A DNA stretch of 35,615 bases from Candidatus Nomurabacteria bacterium (GTDB lineage: Bacteria; Patescibacteriota; Minisyncoccia; Phycocordibacterales; UBA9973), in assembly GCA_026395995.1 (NCBI GenBank), contig JAPLXQ010000009.1, positions 1 to 35,615 on the forward strand, in the 5' to 3' direction. Below the pieces are notes generated by a model. The model had not been told where the DNA came from. It saw nothing but the letters and a program-made list of their open reading frames with translations, and searched no databases. Every line of letters begins with the position of its first letter. The first letter of the stretch is position 1. Of this stretch, positions 26,564-35,523 are shown one piece after another. The position numbers and the translations under genes are program-made.

Positions 26564-27730
26564 ATGATCAGAAACATTTCAGTCGGAATAGATATTGGAA
26601 CAGTGACCACTCGTGTGGTCGTGGCTGAATTTTTTAAAGGTGAAACTACTCCAAAAATAATAGGGACTGGTTTGTCTGAATCCAAAGGTATTCGCCATGG
26701 ATATGTCGTCAAATCTGATGAGGCTGTAAAAAGTCTAAAAAAGGCTCTGACTGAAGCTGAGAATAATTCTGGTATAAAAATAAAAAGAGCTTTTGTTTCT
26801 ATTGGTGGTATTACATTATCTTCTGAGGTTCACAGTGGCTCTGCTATTATTTCAAAAGCTGATAACGAAGTCACAGCTCTAGATGTAAACAAAGCTATCA
26901 AAGAATGTGAAGCTGAACTAGTGCTCGGAAATAAAAAAATAATGAATGTCTTCCCTGTCTCATTTAAACTGGATGAAAAAGAAGTCCATGGTCGCCCTGA
27001 GGGTTTACATGGAGTAAAGCTAGAAATTAAAGCTCTATTTATTACGAGCCTAGCTCAACACTATGAAGACTTATTGGCTGTCGTCGTCGAAGCTGGAGTA
27101 GAACCTATCGATGCTATCGCTTCTCCTATTGCTGCTTCTGAAGTAGCACTTTCTGATAGGCAAAAAATGGTTGGTTGTGCTCTTGTAAATATCGGAGCTG
27201 AGACTGTCTCGATTGCTGTCTTTGAAAATGGATCACCGATATCACTACACATCTTTTCAATTGGCTCATCCGATATTACCAATGACATTGCCCTTGGTTT
27301 AAAGATTCCTCTCGAAGAGGCTGAATTATTAAAAACAAGTTCTGATATAAAAACTTATTCCAAGAAAAAACTCGATGAGATTATCGAAGCTAGACTCACA
27401 GATATTTTTGAATTAATTGAAAATCATTTAAAGAAAATAAAAAGAAATGGTTTACTTCCTGCTGGAATTATTTTTACTGGAGGAGGATCTGCTTCTCCAA
27501 TGCTCGAGAAACTTTCAAAAGAAACACTCAAACTTCCATCACGTATCGGTGGATCAGAATTACTCGGTAATACAAAGACTCGTGTAAGAGATTCTTCATG
27601 GTTTGTCGCCCTCGGCCTATGTATGGTCAGCAAAGATACTGCCTACAATGCTTCTACTGGTAATTTTGGAGAAATGATGAAAGACATAAAAGGTGGAATA
27701 AAATCAATCTTCAAACAACTTTTGCCGTAA
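26564..27730 (+). CDS. ftsA: Cell division protein FtsA
   Basis: VGIDIGTVTTRVVVAE; ALVNIGAETVSIAVFENG; GIIFTGGGSASPMLEKL; directly upstream of ftsZ. Confidence 0.95.
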   Translation: MIRNISVGIDIGTVTTRVVVAEFFKGETTPKIIGTGLSESKGIRHGYVVKSDEAVKSLKKALTEAENNSGIKIKRAFVSIGGITLSSEVHSGSAIISKADNEVTALDVNKAIKECEAELVLGNKKIMNVFPVSFKLDEKEVHGRPEGLHGVKLEIKALFITSLAQHYEDLLAVVVEAGVEPIDAIASPIAASEVALSDRQKMVGCALVNIGAETVSIAVFENGSPISLHIFSIGSSDITNDIALGLKIPLEEAELLKTSSDIKTYSKKKLDEIIEARLTDIFELIENHLKKIKRNGLLPAGIIFTGGGSASPMLEKLSKETLKLPSRIGGSELLGNTKTRVRDSSWFVALGLCMVSKDTAYNASTGNFGEMMKDIKGGIKSIFKQLLP

Positions 27731-27838
27731 ACTTTACAAAACAAAAAAGCGTGTCACAAAAAGTAAAATTTTGCTTTTTTTTATTTTCTGTTATGATAGA
27801 GAGATAAAAACATTTTATTAAAATAACCAGTAAAAATT

Positions 27839-29152
27839 ATGCCAAAAGTAAATCCAGTAATAGAAACATTCGCTAGAATTAAAGTAATCGGAGTAGGAGG
27901 ATCCGGAAAAGGAGCCTTAAATCACATGATTAATTCCAAGGTCAAAGGAGTAGAATTCATCTCAATGAATACTGATACTCAAGACTTACACAACTCTCTC
28001 GCTGAAAAGAAAATTCACATTGGTAAAAACCTCACAAAGGGTCTCGGGGCTGGTATGAATCCTGATGTCGGAAAAAGAGCAGCTGAAGAAACAAAAGCAG
28101 AAATCCAAGACACTATCAAAGGTGCTGACATGGTCTTTATTGCTTGCGGAATGGGTGGAGGTACTGGTACTGGTGCTGCACCAATCGTAGCAAGATCTGC
28201 AAAAGAACAAGGCATCCTCACTGTCGCCGTCGTCACAAAACCATTTTTCTTCGAAGGAGCTACTCGTATGAAAATTGCTGAAAAAGGGATTGAAGAATTG
28301 GCAAAAGAAGTAGATGCTATTATTGTCATTCCAAATGACAAATTGTTACAACTCTCTGATAAAAATACAAATGTTAAAGATGGATTTGCTGTCTGTAACG
28401 AAGTTCTTCGACAAGCCGTCGAAGGAATTTCTGATCTCATTACAACTCCAGGAATAATCAATGTCGACTTTGCTGATATCAAGGCTATCATGTCTGATGC
28501 AGGTTCTGCTCTTATGGGTATCGGTTCTGCTTCAGGAGAAAAGCGTGCAGAAAAAGCCGCCCTCATAGCTATTAATTCCCCTCTTCTAGAAGTTTCTATT
28601 AATGGAGCCAAAGGAGTCCTTTTTGCTATCTCTGGTGGTGATGATCTTACAATCCACGAAATTCAAGAAGCGGCCAAAGTCATCACTGAATCAATAGATA
28701 AGGATGCTAAGGTTATCTTTGGTACTATCCATGATGAGAAATTAAAAAAGGGAGAAGTGAAAGTCACAGTCATTGCTACATCTTTCCCCGCCGATATGCC
28801 TCGTCCAAAAAGTCTTTTTGGTAGTTCAGTCTCAAATCCAGTAATAAATATTTCTGGAAAAGATGATAAGAATCACACTGCAAAAAAAGAAATTCATAAT
28901 GCAGTATCTTCAGTCTTACCATCACAACCTAAAAATGATTTCTTCCGACCAGTAGAAAAAAAAGAAGTTCCACCAGTAGTTTCAGCTTCACCTACTCCAG
29001 CCACAATGACAACACCAAATACAAATACTACAAATAATATAAATGCTAATACAACAGCAAAAGCTACTGTAATAGAAGAAATAATTATTGATGATGAGAC
29101 AGATGACTGGAGTGCTGTCCCTGCTTTCTTTAGAAGAAATAAAAATAAATAA
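27839..29152 (+). CDS. ftsZ: Cell division protein FtsZ
   Basis: IKVIGVGGSGKGALNHMI; GMGGGTGTGAAPIVARSAKEQG tubulin signature. Confidence 0.98.
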   Translation: MPKVNPVIETFARIKVIGVGGSGKGALNHMINSKVKGVEFISMNTDTQDLHNSLAEKKIHIGKNLTKGLGAGMNPDVGKRAAEETKAEIQDTIKGADMVFIACGMGGGTGTGAAPIVARSAKEQGILTVAVVTKPFFFEGATRMKIAEKGIEELAKEVDAIIVIPNDKLLQLSDKNTNVKDGFAVCNEVLRQAVEGISDLITTPGIINVDFADIKAIMSDAGSALMGIGSASGEKRAEKAALIAINSPLLEVSINGAKGVLFAISGGDDLTIHEIQEAAKVITESIDKDAKVIFGTIHDEKLKKGEVKVTVIATSFPADMPRPKSLFGSSVSNPVINISGKDDKNHTAKKEIHNAVSSVLPSQPKNDFFRPVEKKEVPPVVSASPTPATMTTPNTNTTNNINANTTAKATVIEEIIIDDETDDWSAVPAFFRRNKNK

Positions 29153-29154
29153 TA

Positions 29155-30099
29155 ATGATTTATGATCTTATAATTTTAGGTGGTGGCCCCGCTGGTACAT
29201 CAGCAGCTATTTATGCTTCTCGAAAAAAACTAAAAACACTTTTTATTACTTCTGAATTTGGTGGCCAATCTGCCGTCTCTGAAAAAATTTACAACTGGAT
29301 TGGTACTCCTGAGATTTCAGGTCTTGAATTAGCAAACAATTTCAAGAATCATGTCTTGGCACATGTCGATGAAAATCTCGAAGCCAAAGAAGGTCAAAAA
29401 GCTATTCGAGTAGAGGCCTTGCCTCCCTCTGGAGGCAAGGCCTCAGGATTTTCTGTCACTACCGACACAAATGAAACATTTGAAGCTAAAACAATTTTAA
29501 TCTCTACTGGTAGTGGTCACCGTAAACTTGAAGCAAAAAATGCTGACACTTTAGAACACAAAGGTATTACTTATTGTGCCTCTTGTGATGGACCACTTTT
29601 TTCTGGAATGGATGTAGCTGTTATCGGTGGAGGTAATGCTGGTTTTGAATCAGCAGCCCAGCTACTAGCCTACTGTAATTCTGTAACTTTGATAAATAGA
29701 AGTGAGGCTTTTCGTGCCGATGAAGTCACAGTAGAAAAAGTTTTATCTAATCCAAAAATGAAAGTAATAAAAAATGCTGATATTTTAGAAATTAAAGGTG
29801 AAAAATTTGTCGAAGGTTTAATTTATCAAGACCGAACAACAAAAGAAATGAATGAATTGGCTGTGACTGGTATTTTCGTAGAAATCGGACAAATTCCTAA
29901 TACAGACCTCGTAAAAGGACTAGTAGATTTAGATGATGTAAATAGAGTTAAAATCGATCCTTGGACCAATAGGACATCTGTAGCTGGCATCTGGGCGGCT
30001 GGAGACTGCACAAACATCCTCTATCATCAAAACAACATCGCTGCTGGTGATGGTGTCAAAGCACTAGAAGATATTTACCTCTATATTCATACTAAATAA
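29155..30099 (+). CDS. trxB: Thioredoxin reductase family protein
   Basis: LGGGPAGTSAAIYASRKKL; CASCDGPLFSG (CxxC); VIGGGNAGFESA; WAAGDCTN. Confidence 0.93.
   Translation: MIYDLIILGGGPAGTSAAIYASRKKLKTLFITSEFGGQSAVSEKIYNWIGTPEISGLELANNFKNHVLAHVDENLEAKEGQKAIRVEALPPSGGKASGFSVTTDTNETFEAKTILISTGSGHRKLEAKNADTLEHKGITYCASCDGPLFSGMDVAVIGGGNAGFESAAQLLAYCNSVTLINRSEAFRADEVTVEKVLSNPKMKVIKNADILEIKGEKFVEGLIYQDRTTKEMNELAVTGIFVEIGQIPNTDLVKGLVDLDDVNRVKIDPWTNRTSVAGIWAAGDCTNILYHQNNIAAGDGVKALEDIYLYIHTK
29413..29444. repeat. 32-nt perfect hairpin inside trxB
   Basis: GAGGCCTTGCCTCC-CTCT-GGAGGCAAGGCCTC, encoding EALPPSGGKAS. Confidence 0.9.
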
Positions 30100-30102
30100 A
30101 TT

Positions 30103-30939
30103 TTAGTGAAAAGAGAATTTACTTTTTACACTTTTGAAAAAGTAATCTTTATCTATTTCAGCAATACGAACAGACCTTCCTTCTGAAATAATAATTTCAT
30201 CTTTAACTTCAAGCGGACAAATCACAGCTCCGTCGGCAGTCATCACCATGTCTACAGGTTCTAGAGTTCCTGCCATTAAAAGTTCTCCACGTTTACGAAA
30301 ACTCTTTATAACAATTCGTACACTCTTTGTTCGCTTCACCACAATGCTAGGTGTCGGAGTGTTATGATCAAGCATTTCTGTGACAACAAAACAACGAATA
30401 TCTGGCATAACAATAGGCCCATGAAGAGATAGATTAAAAGCCGTAGAACCTGTACCAGTAGAAACCAAAACACCTCCTCCTTTCACTTCCTGAGTTAAAT
30501 GCCCATCAATCCAAACTTCAAGTCTAGAAACACTAAGTACATTTTGTACAACGACTTCGTTTAATGCATTTTTTTCTATAATTTTTATACCATCACGAAT
30601 GATACCAGCTTTCAACATCATTCTTTTTGTTAGATGATAATCTCCGACAATTAATCTATCGAGTCCTGCTAAAAAATCTTTTGGTGAACGAACAGAAGCT
30701 AAAAATCCTACATGCCCCAAATTAAGTCCAAAAAAAATCGGATTACTTTTTTTATAAATATGAGTCGCATCTAGAATAGTACCATCTCCACCGAGAACGA
30801 TAACAATATTCGGATTTTTTTGATCTATCTGTATTTCAGGATATTTAATCTTAAGCCATTTTTTTATCTTTACTTCCCAAATAATAGCTTTTGGATTATC
30901 TCCTCTGTGATATATAGCGATTTTATTTATTTTCTTCAT
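30103..30939 (-). CDS. nadK: NAD kinase
   Basis: VLGGDGTILDATH; GHVGFLA; STGTGSTAFNLSLHGP. Confidence 0.95.
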   Translation of the reverse strand: MKKINKIAIYHRGDNPKAIIWEVKIKKWLKIKYPEIQIDQKNPNIVIVLGGDGTILDATHIYKKSNPIFFGLNLGHVGFLASVRSPKDFLAGLDRLIVGDYHLTKRMMLKAGIIRDGIKIIEKNALNEVVVQNVLSVSRLEVWIDGHLTQEVKGGGVLVSTGTGSTAFNLSLHGPIVMPDIRCFVVTEMLDHNTPTPSIVVKRTKSVRIVIKSFRKRGELLMAGTLEPVDMVMTADGAVICPLEVKDEIIISEGRSVRIAEIDKDYFFKSVKSKFSFH

Positions 30940-31028
30940 TATATATTAAGTATACGTCAAAATAATAAACAGGCAAATAAAAAACAGTATCACCAATTTG
31001 ACGATACTGTTTTGTTTTATTTTTTTTG

Positions 31029-31643
31029 TTACGATAAATGTCTCGTAAGGTCTGATGTATTCAAAATACCAACCTTTGAGCTCATCATTTCAAATTTTGC
31101 TTGTAAAGAAGAATCGAATTCTACTCCTTCACAAGCATCCATAACAACAGAAACATTAAAACCATTTTTAACTGCATCTAACGCTGTCGCTCTTACACAA
31201 TAATCAGTAGCTAAACCACATACAACCGTGTTAGTCACCCCAAGTTCATTGAGTACTACTTTGAGTGGACGTCCATCAGCACACTGTGCCTTTGGCTCAA
31301 AAGCCGAATATCCAGCTAGGTCTTCGGGATCCATTCCTTTAGAAACAATAATGATATTTTTTAAATCTTTAATGTTTAGCTGTGGATGAAATTCAGCCCC
31401 ATGAGTATTTTTTACACAATGCTCAATCCAATCTCCTCCATACTCTTTAAAATGTTTTGTTATTTTCTCATGCCAATCACGTGACATTACAATTACCCAG
31501 CCATTTTTTACAGCCAAAGCAATTAGCTTGTTTACATTTTCAATAATTTTATCTCCATCTGGAACACCAAGCGCACCACCAGAAAAAAAATCATTCTGTA
31601 AGTCGACAAGAATTAATGCAATTAATAATTTAATTTTATTCAT
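31029..31643 (-). CDS. pncA: Nicotinamidase (isochorismatase family)
   Basis: ILVDLQNDFFSGGALGVPDGD; SRDWHE; CGLATDYCVRATALDA. Confidence 0.92.
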   Translation of the reverse strand: MNKIKLLIALILVDLQNDFFSGGALGVPDGDKIIENVNKLIALAVKNGWVIVMSRDWHEKITKHFKEYGGDWIEHCVKNTHGAEFHPQLNIKDLKNIIIVSKGMDPEDLAGYSAFEPKAQCADGRPLKVVLNELGVTNTVVCGLATDYCVRATALDAVKNGFNVSVVMDACEGVEFDSSLQAKFEMMSSKVGILNTSDLTRHLS

Positions 31644-31674
31644 GTTTACAATTTTTTTAATTAATGTATACTTG

Positions 31675-31700
31675 ATATAGTGTATATTAGTACACTATAT
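31675..31700. promoter_or_regulatory. Palindromic operator candidate between pncA and nadD
   Basis: ATATAGTGTA-TATTAG-TACACTATAT, perfect 10 bp stem in a divergent promoter region. Confidence 0.55.
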
Positions 31701-31796
31701 AGGTAACAGTAATTGGTTTCTTTGTTTGTATTTTATCACAATGAATTATCAATGTCAAGACTATTATAGGCTTTAAAATAAAGGTAAAATATTTAT

Positions 31797-32378
31797 ATGG
31801 CTCAAAAAACAATTGGTTTATTATTTGGTTCTTTCAACCCTATTCACAATGGTCATTTGACGATGGCACTAGATGTGGCTGATACTTATCCTGAAATTGA
31901 TGAAATTTGGTTTGTCGTCTCCCCTCAAAACCCAGACAAGCTAAACAATAAAATGCTTCACGAAGACCATCGTTTTAAAATGGTTGAACTCGCAGTAAGA
32001 CCTCACAAAAAATTAAATGCTTCTAATATAGAATTCAATTTACCAAGACCCTCTTTTACTATTAAAACTTTAGAGAAATTAAAAAAAGAATATCCTGAAA
32101 ATAAATTCGTTCTTATTTTTGGCAGTGACGTTATAAACAATCTTCCAAAATGGGAAAGCTATGAAGAAATATGTGAATTCCCTATTATTGGATTAGTCAG
32201 AGATGAGGAGACAATACTTCCAGAATTACAAGAAGCGATTATGGATTTAAAATTATTTAATAGTCGAGTAATCCTATCTTCGACCCAAGTCCGAGAATTA
32301 CTCGAAGGTAAACAACCGATAGATAGATTATTACCAGATGAAGTTATCAAATATATAGAAGATAACAAATTATTTTAA
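31797..32378 (+). CDS. nadD: Nicotinate-nucleotide adenylyltransferase
   Basis: GLLFGSFNPIHNGHL; FVVSPQNPDK; SSTQVRELL. Confidence 0.93.
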   Translation: MAQKTIGLLFGSFNPIHNGHLTMALDVADTYPEIDEIWFVVSPQNPDKLNNKMLHEDHRFKMVELAVRPHKKLNASNIEFNLPRPSFTIKTLEKLKKEYPENKFVLIFGSDVINNLPKWESYEEICEFPIIGLVRDEETILPELQEAIMDLKLFNSRVILSSTQVRELLEGKQPIDRLLPDEVIKYIEDNKLF

Positions 32379-32398
32379 TAAATGTTAATATAAAAAAT

Positions 32399-33283
32399 AT
32401 GGAAAAAATAGAAAATAAAGATAATTTAAATATAGAATTAATAAAAGATTTTGAAATATATTTAGAAAATAAATTTAAAGAACCACACAAAAAATGTAGA
32501 CATGAAAAGCATGTAAGCTATCCTGACAGATTCTCTGTGTCCGATGAGCAGATCTCTTGGAGTACTCCCTATCCAGAATACAATCCTTCTTATTTTTTAC
32601 ATGATGATGTAATAAATAATGATATAACTATATGTGAAAATGGATGGGCTGATCCAGAAGACATAACCAAAATTAATCATAAACTAAAAAGTCTTGAAGG
32701 TGAAATAAAATTCAATGAATTAAATCAGCCAATTAATCCTAAGGGACGAACCGGTATTAAAGGCAGAGGTTTACTAGGTAAATGGGGTCCCAATCTAGCT
32801 GTCGATGCTGTAATAACTAGAATAAATAAAGATTCTGGGTTACTTGAAGTTATTTTAATAGAAAGAAGTGATAATGGTGAACCAGCTTTTCCAGGAGGAA
32901 TGGTAGATGGAAATGAACTAACAAAAGAATCTAGAGAAAGAGAACTAGAGGAAGAGTGTAAATTAAAAATGGATTTATCAAATGCTGATGAATTTTTTAG
33001 TGGTTATATTGATGACTTTAGAAATACTGATAATGCCTGGATAGAAGGTGTCGCTGGACACCTTCATCTTGATGAAAAAAATAGTGAGAATGTTATTCCG
33101 ATTGGAAGTGATGACGCAAAAACTGCAAAATGGGTAGCTCTCGACAATAAAATCATAGATCGATTGACTGCCAATATTAATTTAGTGGCTTTAAAAATGA
33201 TTCTCAAGTTTTATAAAAAAAATACTATGCCAAATTCTACTAAAACACAATTAGAAGATATTTTTAAACAATATTTGAAATAA
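32399..33283 (+). CDS. Nudix hydrolase resembling NUDT9-type ADP-ribose pyrophosphatase
   Basis: Nudix box GGMVDGNELTKESRERELEEECKL; YPDRFSVSDEQISWSTPYPEYNPSYF and NPKGRTGIKGRGLLGKWGPNLAVDAVITR resemble the human NUDT9/TRPM2 NUDT9-H fold region. Confidence 0.85.
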   Translation: MEKIENKDNLNIELIKDFEIYLENKFKEPHKKCRHEKHVSYPDRFSVSDEQISWSTPYPEYNPSYFLHDDVINNDITICENGWADPEDITKINHKLKSLEGEIKFNELNQPINPKGRTGIKGRGLLGKWGPNLAVDAVITRINKDSGLLEVILIERSDNGEPAFPGGMVDGNELTKESRERELEEECKLKMDLSNADEFFSGYIDDFRNTDNAWIEGVAGHLHLDEKNSENVIPIGSDDAKTAKWVALDNKIIDRLTANINLVALKMILKFYKKNTMPNSTKTQLEDIFKQYLK

Positions 33284-33309
33284 TCTTTTAAATAGTATAT
33301 AAAACATAT

Positions 33310-33396
33310 GGAGGTGTGACTGAGTGATTTAAGGTACTTGTTTCGAAAACAAGCGTGCGGGCAACCGCACCGTGAGTTTAAATCTCACCACCTCCG
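33310..33396 (+). tRNA. tRNA-Ser (anticodon CGA)
   Basis: GGAGGTG/CACCTCC acceptor, CTTGT-TTCGAAA-ACAAG anticodon arm, long variable arm GTGCGGgcaaCCGCAC; no encoded CCA. Confidence 0.93.
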
Positions 33397-33426
33397 CAAT
33401 ACAACATAATTAATAAAAAGTCTGTG

Positions 33427-33461
33427 AGCCACAATTTAATAGAATTTATTCTTTTGTGGCT
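33427..33461. terminator. Hairpin AGCCACAA/TTGTGGCT downstream of tRNA-Ser
   Basis: 8 bp stem with a 19 nt loop. Confidence 0.5.
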
Positions 33462-33545
33462 ACAAATAATTTCTCGCCGTCGCTCGAAATTTTCGCAGCC
33501 CGCCCCTCGTGGTTTTGTCTACTGACAAAACATCACTACGGTCGT

Positions 33546-33593
33546 CACAAAATACAAAAAAAGCCCACTGCTGGGCTTTTTTTGTATTTTGTG
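33546..33593. terminator. 48-nt perfect inverted repeat, bidirectional terminator-like
   Basis: CACAAAATACAAAAAAAGCCCA-CTGC-TGGGCTTTTTTTGTATTTTGTG (22 bp stem) between converging tRNAs. Confidence 0.85.
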
Positions 33594-33663
33594 ACCCTAC
33601 AGAGAATCGAACTCTGATTACCGCCTTGAAAAGGCGATGTCCTAACCGTTAGACGATAGGGCC
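33592..33663 (-). tRNA. tRNA-Glu (anticodon TTC)
   Basis: Minus GGCCCTA...CGCC-TTTTCAA-GGCG...CAGAG-TTCGATT-CTCTG-TAGGGTC. Confidence 0.95.
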
Positions 33664-33763
33664 AAATACTTACTGAGTTATCATAGCATTTTTTTAACAA
33701 AAAGCAATAAAAAATCCTCACAATTATATTAGCGAGGACTTATAGTATCTGACTGGTGACAGT

Positions 33764-34504
33764 TTACTTTTTATAAAAAGTTTTTAGAAATTTCTCTCCA
33801 CAATGCCCATAAAGAATGGAATTTTTTACAAGAATATCCATTCGATCAATTTGTTCAGGTGAAAGATTGATTGTTAACTGGTCACAATTACAGCTGATAA
33901 TATTAATTTCTTGATGAACTTGACTATAAAGGTATACTTGACTTGACCAAGCATTATCTTCATCTTCATAAAACTCTGCAGAAGTTAAGGTTGTATTTTT
34001 ACCAAAAATAACTCGATCATTCATTTGTACTGTATGAACAAATTCATGTATAAGAACAGTTGCTTCTGCATCAAGATCATTAGAAATATTCATAATATTA
34101 TCATTCATCACAATAATAATACGGCCATTTTTTACAAATTCATCTGAATTAAATTTAAAAAGTGCTCTACCAGAATCTAAATTCATGGCGTCATCAATCA
34201 GTAAAAAGAAATGACTACTGTCCAATTGAGTACTACCAGATTTATCAGCAGTGACAACTTTTAATCTAGATAATCCAGAAATAATAACCTTTCTTGAATT
34301 ACTATCTGGAATATAACCACAAAACCAAATAGCTCTTGTAATAACCTCTTGTGCTTTATTTTCTAATAAAACTTTTTGAGAGACCGGTGGTTGAATTACT
34401 ATAGTACTATCTGTATAATTTGTTTGTGCTTTTGGATGGCTTTTAATACATCCACTTATAACAACTACTATCGCTGTTGCTATCATTAATAGAGATTTTT
34501 TCAT
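33764..34504 (-). CDS. Lipoprotein with HExxH putative metalloprotease motif
   Basis: Signal peptide MKKSLLMIATAIVVVISGC (lipobox) and VLIHEFVHTVQ. Confidence 0.75.
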   Translation of the reverse strand: MKKSLLMIATAIVVVISGCIKSHPKAQTNYTDSTIVIQPPVSQKVLLENKAQEVITRAIWFCGYIPDSNSRKVIISGLSRLKVVTADKSGSTQLDSSHFFLLIDDAMNLDSGRALFKFNSDEFVKNGRIIIVMNDNIMNISNDLDAEATVLIHEFVHTVQMNDRVIFGKNTTLTSAEFYEDEDNAWSSQVYLYSQVHQEINIISCNCDQLTINLSPEQIDRMDILVKNSILYGHCGEKFLKTFYKK

Positions 34505-34647
34505 ATTTTATTTAATTGTGAAGGACTATATGGTCCGTTTAGTTAATACTGAATTTCTGAAATATATTTATATTATATACTTTTACCATAAAATGTCAAG
34601 GATAGCATCCTGATACAACAATTTTATACTTTTTAACAAAATAAAAA

Positions 34648-34675
34648 TCCCCTATATTAAGGGGATTTTTTGTTA
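34648..34675. terminator. Rho-independent terminator
   Basis: AAAATCCCCTATATTAAGGGGATTTTTT. Confidence 0.8.
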
Positions 34676-35407
34676 TACATGCAAATGTTGTATTGCATAT
34701 ATAATTGAATTACGAATATATTCAATTGATTTTTTATCAGATTCTTTATTTAAGTCTTCTAAGAAATTAACACTCAACTGGCGAGTCTTAAATTTTGAAG
34801 AATTTAAAATTAGAAGTTTTAGCTTATCAATAATAAACTCATCTTGCATATATTCTGCAGCGATAATTGATGGAATAAATGGATTTTTACTTTTATGATT
34901 ATCTTGTCCCTTTTTTGAATTTTTTATTTGAATACCTACCATAGAACAAAAAGTTCCATTTATAGAATCAAATTTTCCTTTAAAATCATAAGATACAGAT
35001 ATCCATAAATCCACCTTCAGCTTATTGTCAGCATATTCACTACCTTTAAGCACTTTCAAGACTCTTAAATATGGAGTTATATCATGAATTTGTTTTACTA
35101 ATCTATAAACTCGCAATTCAGTATATTCACCTCTTTTTCTATCTTCTATATGTTTCTTTAAAAAACTCTGGAAATCCATACAATTATAATAAGTACTATA
35201 ATCTATTTCATCTTCAGCTTTTTTTTCATTAATATTCCAAAAAAAAGAAACTTCCAACTCAGTCAATCCTGAAAGTTTTTGATAAGGAAAAAATATTTTA
35301 CATTTAACTAGGTTAAAAGTATGGGTTGGAAAAACTTCATAACTTACAATATATTTTGATTTAACAAGAGGTCTCAATTTACTACTTATCACTTCTGGTG
35401 TCCTCAT
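34673..35407 (-). CDS. hypothetical protein (244 aa)
   Basis: Intact ORF; no family recognised. Confidence 0.7.
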   Translation of the reverse strand: MRTPEVISSKLRPLVKSKYIVSYEVFPTHTFNLVKCKIFFPYQKLSGLTELEVSFFWNINEKKAEDEIDYSTYYNCMDFQSFLKKHIEDRKRGEYTELRVYRLVKQIHDITPYLRVLKVLKGSEYADNKLKVDLWISVSYDFKGKFDSINGTFCSMVGIQIKNSKKGQDNHKSKNPFIPSIIAAEYMQDEFIIDKLKLLILNSSKFKTRQLSVNFLEDLNKESDKKSIEYIRNSIIYAIQHLHV

Positions 35408-35484
35408 TTTTCATATTTTTAAATAATTTATTTACTCTTAAAGTATCACTTTTTATAAAAAAAGTCAATAAAAACGTAATGGTT

Positions 35485-35501
35485 CAATAGCTTGGAATCA
35501 C
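35485..35501. repeat. IS end (terminal inverted repeat), CAATAGCTTGGAATCAC
   Basis: Exact reverse complement of 110-126. Confidence 0.8.
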
Positions 35502-35523
35502 CTAAGGGTTTAATATTAAAAAT

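Noticed and set aside
28015-28611. 198-aa minus-strand ORF opposite ftsZ
   Set aside because: Antisense shadow of the conserved ftsZ reading frame.
31029-33283. NAD-depleting defence system built from pncA/nadD/Nudix genes
   Set aside because: All members match ordinary NAD metabolism; no TIR, SIR2 or other effector domain seen nearby.
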